Part shown: positions 7,596-15,594 of the stretch, one piece after another
How positions within the stretch are numbered: position 1 is the stretch's first letter
Layout: each line of letters opens with the position of its first letter
Assembly: GCA_904420085.1 (NCBI GenBank)
Contig: CAJFUA010000033.1
Location: forward strand, 1-39,721
DNA length: 39,721 nucleotides
Direction of reading: 5' to 3'
From: an uncultured Eubacterium sp.
Lineage (GTDB): Bacteria; Bacillota; Clostridia; Lachnospirales; Lachnospiraceae
The notes under the pieces: generated by a model
Seen by the model: the letters and a program-made list of their open reading frames with translations, nothing else
Database searches by the model: none
What the model was told of the DNA's origin: nothing
Program-made: the position numbers and the translations under genes

Positions 7596-8723
7596 ATGAA
7601 CAGATTAACAAAGAGACTTTTGTCAGTGGTTATGGCGCTGGCAATGATTTTATCAACAATGACAGTTACCTTTGCACAGGGAACAGATACCATTCAGGTG
7701 ACAATGACCATTGAACGCCTGACAATCGGTCAGGGCTTTTTGGTGGAACCGGTAACGGTAGAAGTGAATGAAGGAGCATCTGTACAGGATGTACTGGAGA
7801 AAGTGGCAGCAGAGAAGAATCTTACGCTGGATATGCCGGGTGGATATTTGAATGCCATCAGTTATGCAGATACAGGCGTGATAAATATTCCACAGTCCAT
7901 TCAGGATATGCCGTCCATTGATGTGGATTACGGAGAATATGGTAAATATCATTACGATGCACCGACAAATTCAAGTAGCAATGCTTTATTTGAGGACAAC
8001 CAGAAGTTAGGAACCGGATCTTATGGTGAATTGGCAGGATGGATGTACAGTCTGAATAACAGCGAATCAATTAATGGAATGGATGCGCAGCCGGTAAACG
8101 ACGGTGATGTGGTAAGAGTTCAGTTCAGCGTATATGCCGCAGGTGCGGATCTTGGTTTTACAAGCTGGTATGACAATATAGAAAGTGCAAAATTAGCCAA
8201 CAAAGATGAACTGATTAAGATAGTGGCAGGTGTGGATGCAGAAGGCGCCTACAAAGATGCCAGAGCAGAAGCAGTGGAAGTATTGGAAAATTATGATGCA
8301 ACACAGGAAGAAGTGGACGATGCTTTAGCAAAATTGGGTTATGAGGAACCGACCACAGAGCAGGAGACTACGGAAGCACCGACAACAGAGGAAGTTACCA
8401 CGACAGCGCCGACCACTCCGGAAACAACTACATTTACAAAAGTTGGCAAAGTAAAAATAAAGAAATTAACAAATGTAAAGAAATACAGAGTAAAAATTAA
8501 AATTAACAAAGTAAGTAAGGCAAAAGGCTATCAATACAGATACGCCACCAATAAAAAATTTAAAAAGAGTAAAGTTAAGATAACGACAAAAAGAACATTT
8601 ACAACAAAGAGACTGTCCAAAGGGGTCAGATGTTACGTAAAAGTTCGAGCTTACGTAAAAAACGGAAAAATGAGAGTTTTTGGTAAGTGGAGCAATGTAA
8701 AATCAGTGAAAGTCAAAAAATAA
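7596..8723 (+). CDS. Secreted DUF4430 (transcobalamin C-domain-like) protein with Fn3 tail
   Basis: First gene under the riboswitch. The 375-aa product has a signal peptide (residues 1-28, cleavage near TFAQ), then a DUF4430 domain (about 35-178) with its hallmark GELAGWMYSLN near 145-155 and NDGDVVRVQFS. A short helical FIVAR-like segment follows (about 190-247), then a Thr/Glu/Pro-rich linker (248-278) and a very basic Fn3-like domain (about 280-375, ending GKWSNVKSVKVKK) of the kind common on Lachnospiraceae surface proteins. DUF4430 is structurally related to the C-terminal domain of transcobalamin/intrinsic factor. No lipobox or sortase motif is seen, so wall association would have to come from the basic tail. 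Proposed role: extracellular corrinoid capture, inferred from domain plus riboswitch. Confidence 0.85.
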   Translation: MNRLTKRLLSVVMALAMILSTMTVTFAQGTDTIQVTMTIERLTIGQGFLVEPVTVEVNEGASVQDVLEKVAAEKNLTLDMPGGYLNAISYADTGVINIPQSIQDMPSIDVDYGEYGKYHYDAPTNSSSNALFEDNQKLGTGSYGELAGWMYSLNNSESINGMDAQPVNDGDVVRVQFSVYAAGADLGFTSWYDNIESAKLANKDELIKIVAGVDAEGAYKDARAEAVEVLENYDATQEEVDDALAKLGYEEPTTEQETTEAPTTEEVTTTAPTTPETTTFTKVGKVKIKKLTNVKKYRVKIKINKVSKAKGYQYRYATNKKFKKSKVKITTKRTFTTKRLSKGVRCYVKVRAYVKNGKMRVFGKWSNVKSVKVKK

Positions 8724-8727
8724 TTTT

Positions 8728-8762
8728 AATAGGCAGGGGAGTTTACCCTTGCCTATTCTTTC
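8728..8762 (+). terminator. Intra-operon terminator/attenuator
   Basis: AATAGGCAGGGG (8728-8739) pairs with ACCCTTGCCTATT (8745-8757) with one bulge, followed by TATTCTTTC. It lies between the first and second genes of the cobalamin operon and has a short U-tract, so partial readthrough is likely. This would make the secreted DUF4430 protein more abundant than the membrane components. Confidence 0.6.
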
Positions 8763-8810
8763 ATGGCATAGAAATGATTCATACTATGAAAAAATGTCAG
8801 GAGGGAACAT

Positions 8811-10691
8811 ATGACAAGATTTGGACAGAGCATAGGAAAATACCTGTTTTTGCCAGGTGTTCTCTTTGTGTGCCTGATTATATTTATAACACCCATTCAG
8901 GGAAAGACAATTTTAACGAAAAATCAGACCACAGAGTATATGGATAAAATATCAGAATACGAGATGAAAAACGTCACAAATCCTACCTATGGAAGTACGG
9001 GGGGAGAATGGCTGATCATGGGACTTGCCCGGTATGGAACATTGACGGAAAGTTATTGTGCCCGATACCTGGAGAATCTGAAAGAGGAAGTAGAAAGCCG
9101 GAAAGGAATACTGTCAGAAACCAAGTACACGGAATATGCCAGAGTGGTACTGGCGCTCACATCAATCAATGAAACTCCGGAAAATTTTGCAGGCTACAAT
9201 CTGTTAAAACCGCTGTCAGAGTTGGATCATGTTTTGAAATCCGGATTAAACGGTGCAGTTTTTTCGCTGCTGGCATTCGATTGTGGAAATTATGACATAC
9301 CGGATGCGAAAAACGATTATACCGGAAGAAAATCCACCCGAGAAAAATTGATTTCTGTATTATTAACTGCACAGTTGGAAGACGGGGGATGGGCAAATAT
9401 GGGAAGCAGGTCGGATGTGGATATGACCGCCATGGTATTGCAGGCATTAGGAAAATACCGGAAACAGGATGAAGTAAAGACAGCAGTAAATCGGGGTATT
9501 CAATATTTGTCAGCAAAGCAGAATGGCAGTGGAGCATTTTCCAGTTCAGGAGTTGAAAATTGCGAAAGTACGGCACAGGTACTTACGGCAATGACAGTGC
9601 TGGGAATCCATGTTTCTGATGACAGATTTGTAAAAAATGGGAATACGGTGTTAGATGGTCTGCTGAAATATTACAAGGATGGCGGATTTAAACATACGGC
9701 AAACAGTTTTGTCAATCAGATGGCAACGGAGCAGGCTATGTATGCCCTCACGGCATATTACAGAAGCCTGACAGAAGAAAATGGCCTTTATGAAATGGCA
9801 GACAACAATTCATACAAAGATACGGACAGTGCGAAGAAATCTACCACCGGTAAAAGCAGTCGGAAAAGCAGCAAAATGAATAAAAAGCAGCAGAAAAAAG
9901 AAACGCAGGCAACATCACAGACAGATAAAAAGAAAAGCGCCTTGGAAACAAGGGCGGCAGAAACTGTGACGGCGCAGGGCAATGATACAGTAACAAAGCA
10001 GAAAAATCAAAGCAGCAGAAAAGAAAAGGGAACTCAGCAGACAAGCGGAAACAGAACTGAGATGGAAAGTACAGGGGAATCCACGAGTGCCGCTGAGGAA
10101 GTCAAAGAGGAACGAAAGAAAGAGGAAAATCATAGGAATTATGGAGGAATAGGAATCGGGCTGGCAGTAATTGTTTTGGCAGGGGCTGGTATTTTCTTAA
10201 AAAAGAAAAATAAACTGTTTATCATGCTGATCGCCGTATGCATTTTCTTTGGCGGATGTGGGAGTGATATGGCAAAGGACAGCGCCGGAACCTGTACTAT
10301 TCTGGTGAAGTGTTCCTCGATTTATAATAATTTAGAAAAATTGGACAAGGGGTTGAAAGAACATATCCCAAAGGATGGAATCATTTTAAAGGAGCAGGAA
10401 GTTTCTTTTGAGAAAGATGACAGTGTATATGATGTGCTTGCAAGGGAATTAAAAAAGAACCGGATACTTATGGAAGCTTCTTTTACGGCAAACAGCGCCT
10501 ATATAGAGGGAATAGATAATATCTATGAGTTTTCCTGTGGGGAATTGTCCGGTTGGATGTACAGTGTAAATGGAGAATATGCGCAGGTAAGCTGTAGTGA
10601 TTATAAGGTAAAAGACGGAGATAAAATACAGTGGAGTTACACCTGTGATTTAGGTGAAGATATTAAAGCAAAGGCGGGAGGCGAACAGTGA
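8811..10691 (+). CDS. Surface protein: alpha-toroid + TM + internal lipobox + DUF4430 (transcobalamin-like)
   Basis: This 626-aa protein has an N-terminal signal segment (about 8-31), then a prenyltransferase/squalene-cyclase-type alpha/alpha-toroid region (about 40-330) with repeats such as AQLEDGGWANMGSRSD and AKQNGSGAFSS. A long Lys/Ser/Gln/Glu linker (about 340-440) leads to a TM helix (446-463), KKKNK (464-468), a second hydrophobic run (469-480) ending in the lipobox-like FGGC (Cys483), and a DUF4430 domain (about 490-615) with GELSGWMYSVNG. Toroid plus DUF4430 is the two-domain plan of transcobalamin/intrinsic factor, which clamp B12 between the domains. The TM/lipobox hairpin would place both domains outside. 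It starts at ATG 8811 behind AGGAGGG and overlaps ecfT by four bases. The corrinoid ligand is inferred from the riboswitch and ECF genes. Confidence 0.85.
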   Translation: MTRFGQSIGKYLFLPGVLFVCLIIFITPIQGKTILTKNQTTEYMDKISEYEMKNVTNPTYGSTGGEWLIMGLARYGTLTESYCARYLENLKEEVESRKGILSETKYTEYARVVLALTSINETPENFAGYNLLKPLSELDHVLKSGLNGAVFSLLAFDCGNYDIPDAKNDYTGRKSTREKLISVLLTAQLEDGGWANMGSRSDVDMTAMVLQALGKYRKQDEVKTAVNRGIQYLSAKQNGSGAFSSSGVENCESTAQVLTAMTVLGIHVSDDRFVKNGNTVLDGLLKYYKDGGFKHTANSFVNQMATEQAMYALTAYYRSLTEENGLYEMADNNSYKDTDSAKKSTTGKSSRKSSKMNKKQQKKETQATSQTDKKKSALETRAAETVTAQGNDTVTKQKNQSSRKEKGTQQTSGNRTEMESTGESTSAAEEVKEERKKEENHRNYGGIGIGLAVIVLAGAGIFLKKKNKLFIMLIAVCIFFGGCGSDMAKDSAGTCTILVKCSSIYNNLEKLDKGLKEHIPKDGIILKEQEVSFEKDDSVYDVLARELKKNRILMEASFTANSAYIEGIDNIYEFSCGELSGWMYSVNGEYAQVSCSDYKVKDGDKIQWSYTCDLGEDIKAKAGGEQ

Positions 10692-11548
10692 AAGATGAAT
10701 TTGCAAGGTTTCATCCAATGGTAAATTTTATATTTTATGCGGTGGTTTTGGGAATTACCATGTTTCAGATGCAGATAGGTCTGGTGTTGATATCTGTATG
10801 TTCGGCGTTGGTTTATTACTTCTGTTTGAAAGGAATGGAAGGGATGCCATATTTGTTTGTAATCGGTTGTATTTTCCTTTTATCTTCCCTGATTAACCCG
10901 CTGTTTTCCCATAAGGGGGCAACCTTATTGTTTTATCTGTTTACGGGGAATCCGGTCACGCTGGAATCCATTGTTTACGGAATCGTGTCGGCGGCAATTA
11001 TCAGTGGAATGCTGCTGTGGTTTTCTACCTTTCATCAGATCATGGGAATGGAGCGGATGCTGGGCGCCGTGGGAAAGGCTTTTCCCCATATCGCCCTTTT
11101 AATTACGATGATTTTACGGTTTATACCCAAATATACAAAGCATCAGAGAGAAGTGGCAGTAATCAATAAAACGGACGGTTCATCATGGAAAGACAGAATC
11201 AGACAGGGCAGTAAAACATTTTCCATTACCGCCACATGGGCATTGGAAAATTCTGTTTACACTGCAGACTCCATGAAAGCCAGGGGCTTTGGAGCAGCAA
11301 AAAGAACCGGGTACAGCAATTATAAAATAGAAGGCAGGGATGTTCTGGCAATTCTTTGGATTGTGGCTCTAGCAGCAGGCGTGCTTTGGATGCTGCGGAG
11401 GGAATGCCTGTTTACCTATTATTATCCGTATATTGTTTACAAAGAGAGCATACCTGCATATGTATTGTATACATTGCTATGTATGACGCCGGTTGGGATT
11501 CATGTAGGAGAAGAAATAAGATGGCACAGATTGAAATCAAAGATTTAA
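10688..11548 (+). CDS. ecfT: ECF transporter transmembrane component T
   Basis: EcfT is the scaffold membrane subunit of an energy-coupling factor importer; it links the S component to the ATPases through cytoplasmic coupling helices. The 286-aa product has N-terminal and C-terminal membrane segments around a cytoplasmic helical region. The motif SMKARGFGAAKRTGY contains the Ala-Arg-Gly signature used to bind EcfA. It begins four bases inside the previous gene (GTGA overlap at the GTG/TGA junction, 10688-10691) and its end overlaps the ATPase start by 28 bases, so the three genes are translationally coupled. Confidence 0.92.
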   Translation: MKDEFARFHPMVNFIFYAVVLGITMFQMQIGLVLISVCSALVYYFCLKGMEGMPYLFVIGCIFLLSSLINPLFSHKGATLLFYLFTGNPVTLESIVYGIVSAAIISGMLLWFSTFHQIMGMERMLGAVGKAFPHIALLITMILRFIPKYTKHQREVAVINKTDGSSWKDRIRQGSKTFSITATWALENSVYTADSMKARGFGAAKRTGYSNYKIEGRDVLAILWIVALAAGVLWMLRRECLFTYYYPYIVYKESIPAYVLYTLLCMTPVGIHVGEEIRWHRLKSKI

Positions 11549-13086
11549 GTTTTAAATATCGATTGGCAGACAAGGAAAGTCTGAAGGAAGTTTCCCTTAC
11601 CGTGGAGCAGGGGCAGTTTGTTGTGGTGTGCGGGAAATCGGGCTGTGGAAAGACCACATTGCTCCGTTGCTTAAAACCCAATATCCGTCCGGCAGGAGAG
11701 ATGACAGGAACATTTCTTTATGAAGGAAAAAGAATAGAAACATTGTCAGACAGAGAGCAGGCAACGGAAATCGGATATGTGATGCAAAATCCCGAACATC
11801 AGATTGTGACGGACAAAGTGTGGCATGAGATGGCTTTCGGATTGGAAAATCTGGGAGAGAAAACAGAAACTATTCGGGCAAAGGTGGCAGAAATTGCAGA
11901 GTATTTTGATATAACCGGCTGGTATCATCAGGATACGGACAGTTTATCTGGGGGACAGAAGCAGTTGTTGAATCTGGCCGCTATCATGGTGATGAACCCT
12001 AAGGTACTGGTGCTGGATGAGCCGACTGCCCAGTTGGATCCCATTGCGTCAGAGCGATTCTTAGATATATTAAAGAAAATCAATGAGGATTTTGGTATTA
12101 CGGTTATTCTGTCGGAGCATCGGTTAAATTATGTACTGCAGAAAGCAGATAAAGTGCTGATACTTCATGAGGGAGGCGTTCGGGCATTGGGAGATGCAGA
12201 GGAAGTGGTAAGAGAAGGTCTGACGATGGATATTGAACCGCTGATGCCTGTGCCCGGCAGGATTTTTCATGCCGCAAAGGGGCAGGGAAAAGTTCCGATT
12301 TCTATTTTGGAAGGAAGAAAATGGATAGAAAAAAACATAAACCTGAAGAACTGTATGGAAGAAAATGGGTCATCTGTCAATGAGAAAGACAGGTCTGACC
12401 AATGGGGAATTGTCTGTAAAAATTTATGGTTCCGTTATGAAAAGAATGGAGAAGATATTATAAAAGGGCTGAATCTGAAAGTAAAGAAAGGCCAGATATT
12501 CGCCATTCTCGGTGGAAACGGAACAGGAAAGACAACGACGATTTTGCTTTTGGCAGGCATTTTAAAAGCCTATCGTGGAAAAGTAAACACGTTCGGAAAG
12601 ACGGCAGTCCTGCCCCAAAACGTACAGACATTGTTTGAGAACGAAACGCTGGCAGAGGAAATAGGAAATGTGTCGGATGAGATTATGGAGCAAATGGGGC
12701 TGAAGGAATTGTTGGAGATGCACCCTTATGATTTAAGCGGGGGAGAGCAGCAGAAAGCAGGACTGGCAAAAATCATTGCAAAAGAGCCGGATATTTTATT
12801 GTTGGATGAACCGACGAAAGGTATTGACAATTTGTTTAAAGAAGAATTAGGTAATTTTCTCAGACAGTTGACAGAGAAGGGAAAGACCATTATTCTCGTC
12901 AGTCACGATTTGGATTTTTGCGGGGAGTATGCAGACCGGTGCGGACTTTTTGCCGATGGAATGCTGATATCGGAAAATAATGCAAGAGAGTTTTTTACCC
13001 ATAACAGATTTTATACCACCACCGTGGCAAAAATGACAAAAGGTATCATAGAAGATGCGTACAGGCGGGAGGATTTATTATGTTAA
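11521..13086 (+). CDS. ecfA: ECF transporter ATPase, EcfA-EcfA' fusion
   Basis: One 521-aa chain holds both ECF ATPases. Domain 1 has Walker A GKSGCGKTT (about residue 39), Q-loop QNPEHQIVTD, signature LSGGQKQ (about 141), Walker B VLVLDEPTAQLD and switch SEHRLN. Domain 2 has Walker A GGNGTGKTTT (about 331), signature LSGGEQQK, Walker B ILLLDEPTKGID and switch VSHDLDF. Separate ecfA1 and ecfA2 genes are more usual in the shared Firmicute ECF module, so the fusion suggests a dedicated (group I) importer. ATG 11521 is chosen because AGGAG at 11507-11511 fits and MAQIEIKDLSFKY is a canonical NBD start; the longer open frame to 11356 overlaps ecfT and lacks support. Confidence 0.93.
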   Translation: MAQIEIKDLSFKYRLADKESLKEVSLTVEQGQFVVVCGKSGCGKTTLLRCLKPNIRPAGEMTGTFLYEGKRIETLSDREQATEIGYVMQNPEHQIVTDKVWHEMAFGLENLGEKTETIRAKVAEIAEYFDITGWYHQDTDSLSGGQKQLLNLAAIMVMNPKVLVLDEPTAQLDPIASERFLDILKKINEDFGITVILSEHRLNYVLQKADKVLILHEGGVRALGDAEEVVREGLTMDIEPLMPVPGRIFHAAKGQGKVPISILEGRKWIEKNINLKNCMEENGSSVNEKDRSDQWGIVCKNLWFRYEKNGEDIIKGLNLKVKKGQIFAILGGNGTGKTTTILLLAGILKAYRGKVNTFGKTAVLPQNVQTLFENETLAEEIGNVSDEIMEQMGLKELLEMHPYDLSGGEQQKAGLAKIIAKEPDILLLDEPTKGIDNLFKEELGNFLRQLTEKGKTIILVSHDLDFCGEYADRCGLFADGMLISENNAREFFTHNRFYTTTVAKMTKGIIEDAYRREDLLC

Positions 13087-13700
13087 GACAGTATTATCTG
13101 ATTGCCATAGTGATGATATTTTTGGCAGTTCTGTTTTTTCTATGGTCTTTTGAAAAAAGGAAACCGCAGACAAGAGAGATTGTCATGCTGGCAGTGCTGA
13201 CAGCCATGGCAATTGTGGGTCGGCTGATATTTTTTATGACACCTCAGTTTAAACCATGCGCGGCAGTGATTATTATTACGGCAGTCATGCTTGGCAAAGA
13301 AGCCGGATTTTTGTGTGGCTGTCTTACGGCTTTTATCTCTGATTTCTTTTTTGGGCAGGGACCGTGGACGCCCTGGCAGATGTTTGCCTTCGGAATAATC
13401 GGTCTGGTGTCGGCATTAATTTTCAGTGGTGCGGGAAAAAGGCTGATAGAAAACCGCCTGTTTATAAGTGTGTACGGTTTTTTCATTACATTTGTGCTTT
13501 ACGGAATGATTATGGACACGGCAACGGTACTTATGTATACCGATACACCTACGTTCGGAGCATTTCTGGCAGCTTATACCGGTGGAATTGTATTTAACCT
13601 GATTCACGGACTGTCCACCTTTGTATTTTTATTTGTTTTATCACAAACAATGTTTAAAAAAATCAAAAGAATAAAAGTGAAATTTAATATGTTTCATTAA
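13080..13700 (+). CDS. ECF transporter S component, probably cobalamin-specific (CbrT-like)
   Basis: This 206-aa, about six-helix membrane protein is the substrate-binding S subunit of the ECF importer. The N-terminal half has a TM helix, then TREIVMLAVLTAMAIVGR, PQFKPCAAVIIITAVMLGKEAGF and DFFFGQGPWTPWQMFAFG, the conserved S-component pattern that includes the Ala-rich EcfT-contact helix. The start overlaps the ATPase stop by seven bases. The riboswitch over the operon and the transcobalamin-like partners point to cobalamin or another corrinoid as ligand. The exact S-family (CbrT, CblT or a new one) cannot be settled without a search. Confidence 0.85.
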   Translation: MLRQYYLIAIVMIFLAVLFFLWSFEKRKPQTREIVMLAVLTAMAIVGRLIFFMTPQFKPCAAVIIITAVMLGKEAGFLCGCLTAFISDFFFGQGPWTPWQMFAFGIIGLVSALIFSGAGKRLIENRLFISVYGFFITFVLYGMIMDTATVLMYTDTPTFGAFLAAYTGGIVFNLIHGLSTFVFLFVLSQTMFKKIKRIKVKFNMFH

Positions 13701-13769
13701 GCTGCAATTATAAATAATTTTAATTAAGGGAAAGCCGAATAAAATTAAGATAAAGCCGAACAAAATCAG

Positions 13770-13798
13770 TTGAATTTGTCGAAATAAGGTGTTATTAT
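13770..13798 (+). promoter_or_regulatory. Promoter of the antiporter gene
   Basis: TTGAAT at 13770-13775, 17-bp spacer, TATTAT at 13793-13798. The predicted start near 13804-13806 coincides with the first strand of the structured leader. Just upstream, AAAGCCGAA-(T/C)-AAAAT occurs twice (13730-13745 and 13752-13766), a possible operator. Confidence 0.7.
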
Positions 13799-13802
13799 GT
13801 AT

Positions 13803-13885
13803 CGGGCTGTAAAAGGGACACTGCCTTCTTGCGCAAATCCGGGGTAACAGGGCAGGTACTATTACATAAAATAGCAGTACAGCCG
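13803..13885 (+). promoter_or_regulatory. Structured 5' leader, candidate ion-sensing riboswitch
   Basis: The leader is closed by GGCTGTA (13805-13811) with TACAGCC (13878-13884). Inside are CTGCC near 13821 with GGCAG near 13851, and a GTACTAT / ATAGCAGTAC hairpin (13856-13880) whose 3' arm overlaps the closing stem, so the two pairings are mutually exclusive. The unpaired blocks AAAGGGACAC, GCGCAAATCCGGGG and TAACAGGG look like conserved aptamer sequence. It precedes a cation/proton antiporter. Candidates to test are the Na+-I (DUF1646) class and other ion-sensing classes; I could not match one with certainty. Confidence 0.55.
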
Positions 13886-13912
13886 AAGACATAGAAAGAA
13901 GGACAAAAAATT

Positions 13913-15262
13913 ATGGAAAAATATGGGTATTTGTGGCAGTTAGCATTAATTTTAGCCAGCACAAAATTGTTTGGTCTGGTAACCAAAAGATTTAAGATGC
14001 CACAGGTGGTTGGCGCACTTTTAGCAGGACTGATTTTAGGACCGGCGGTTTTAGGAAATATATTGTCAGGAGTTACGATTGGCGGCTTTCCGCTGGTAGA
14101 CCTGACGCTCTATGAGACTTCATTTATCAGTCATCTGGCAGAAATCGGTGTCATCGTGCTGATGTTCTGCGCAGGTCTTGAAACCGATATCAACGAATTA
14201 AAGAAATGCGGTCTGGCATCGTTTATTATTGCCGTATCCGGTGTGATTGTGCCATTAATAGGCGGTGGAATCTTTACTTACTGGTTTTTAAAGGAAGGCT
14301 GGATTGCTCCGGCAGATTCATCTTCTATTTTCATGCAGGCAGTATTTGTAGGCGTCATACTTACAGCCACATCCGTCAGCATCACGGTTGAGACATTGCA
14401 GGAAATGGGAAAATTAAAGACTGCGTCCGGCAATGCCATTTTAGGAGCGGCGATTATCGATGACATCTTAGGAATTGTGGCACTTACTATTGTTATCAGT
14501 CTTGGCGGAACGCCTTCTAAAGGAGCAGAGAGTGAGCCTCTTGGAATGGTTCTCTTAAAGATTGCACTGTTCTTTGTGTTTGTTGCAGTCTTTGGTTTTA
14601 TTATATATAAACTATATAAAAAGTGGTGTGAATATGACGGCAAGGGAAAACACAGACATGCTATTATGGCATTTGTTATCTGTCTGCTGATGTCCTTTGC
14701 GGCGGAAAGTTTTTTTGGCGTGGCAGATATTACCGGAGCATTCTTTGCCGGAGTAATTATTTCCATGACACAGAAAGATCAGTTTATTGCATCCAAGTTT
14801 GATGTAGTTGCCTATATGCTGTTAAGCCCGATTTTCTTCGCAAGCATCGGACTGAAAGTAGACGGGGAAGCGGTAATGCAGATGGGATTTCTTGTGGCGG
14901 TTTATGCTGTGGGTCTGACCATTGTTGCAATTCTGACAAAAATAATTGGCTGTGGATTTGGAGCCAAAGCATGTAAATATAAGAATTATCAGTGTCTGCG
15001 TATCGGTGTGGGAATGGTATCCCGTGGCGAGGTTGCACTGATTGTGGCAAATAAAGGAATTGAAGCAAATCTGATGAGTTCGGAGATTGTGGCGCCGGTG
15101 ATTATTGTTGTAATCGTGACTACCATACTGACTCCGATTATCTTAAAACCGGTATTTGCACGGAAGGGCGCTAACGGCGTGGATGTGCCGAAGGAAAGCA
15201 AACTGGTAGCCAATTATGAAGAAAGAGCAGAATATAATAGGTATAAACCGAAAAATAATTAA
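13913..15262 (+). CDS. CPA2-family cation/proton antiporter
   Basis: This 449-aa membrane protein exchanges Na+ or K+ for protons. It shows the Na/H exchanger fold: about 12 hydrophobic segments, PQVVGALLAGLILGPAVLG near the N terminus, FCAGLETDINELKK, ATSVSITVETLQEMGKL, and the paired acidic residues AAIIDDILGIV that form the ion-binding site. GVGMVSRGEVALIVANKG marks the later half. The DD pair favours electrogenic Na+/H+ exchange, as in NapA-like proteins. No TrkA-N domain is attached. It has its own promoter and structured leader, with AGAAGGA before the start, and ends in a strong terminator. Confidence 0.9.
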   Translation: MEKYGYLWQLALILASTKLFGLVTKRFKMPQVVGALLAGLILGPAVLGNILSGVTIGGFPLVDLTLYETSFISHLAEIGVIVLMFCAGLETDINELKKCGLASFIIAVSGVIVPLIGGGIFTYWFLKEGWIAPADSSSIFMQAVFVGVILTATSVSITVETLQEMGKLKTASGNAILGAAIIDDILGIVALTIVISLGGTPSKGAESEPLGMVLLKIALFFVFVAVFGFIIYKLYKKWCEYDGKGKHRHAIMAFVICLLMSFAAESFFGVADITGAFFAGVIISMTQKDQFIASKFDVVAYMLLSPIFFASIGLKVDGEAVMQMGFLVAVYAVGLTIVAILTKIIGCGFGAKACKYKNYQCLRIGVGMVSRGEVALIVANKGIEANLMSSEIVAPVIIVVIVTTILTPIILKPVFARKGANGVDVPKESKLVANYEERAEYNRYKPKNN

Positions 15263-15312
15263 AGTATCGTAATATAAGGGATACATGAACAAGTCGTTTT
15301 TATGGGATTTGT

Positions 15313-15391
15313 AAAAAAGAGAGTTCAAAGGGCAATGTCATAAGTTAAGAGTATAAATTTATGGCATTGTCAAAGCGGACTCTCTTTTTTT
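15313..15391 (+). terminator. Long terminator hairpin after the antiporter
   Basis: AGAGAGT (15318-15324) pairs with ACTCTCT (15379-15385), and an inner 13-bp stem pairs GGCAATGTCATAA with TTATGGCATTGTC. Seven T residues follow. The size is larger than a minimal terminator. Confidence 0.85.
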
Positions 15392-15594
15392 GCGGCGATA
15401 ATAAAGCAAAATGTAAAATTGCTGTATCTTCCGCTCACCGGGAAATTTCAAAGTCTTTACATGTACAACTGCCTCAGAATGACAAGAATTATATGTAAAT
15501 CACTTTTGTTAAAAATTTTACCTTCATCCTATGTGTCATAGCTTCATTTTTTATACCATATATTGATAGTAGCGATAATATAAGGAAGTAAGAA
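15392..15594 (+). promoter_or_regulatory. spmB upstream region with a sigma-E-like promoter at 15535-15564
   Basis: GTCATAGC (15535-15542), 14 bp, then CATATATT (15557-15564) resembles the mother-cell sigma-E pattern of Bacillus, which fits spmB. A Shine-Dalgarno AAGGAAGT precedes ATG 15595. The rest of the region (15392-15534) shows no gene or strong structure. Confidence 0.45.

Noticed and set aside
11356-11520. Longer N terminus for the fused ECF ATPase
   Set aside because: It would overlap ecfT by nearly 200 bases, lacks a ribosome site and precedes a canonical NBD start.
13803-13885. Leader as a cobalamin or c-di-AMP (ydaO) riboswitch
   Set aside because: The B12 box is absent, and I could not place the ydaO conserved blocks; it is also too short for either.
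14278-14766. 162-codon minus-strand open frame inside the antiporter gene
   Set aside because: It mirrors membrane-protein codons, has no ribosome site and no recognisable motif.
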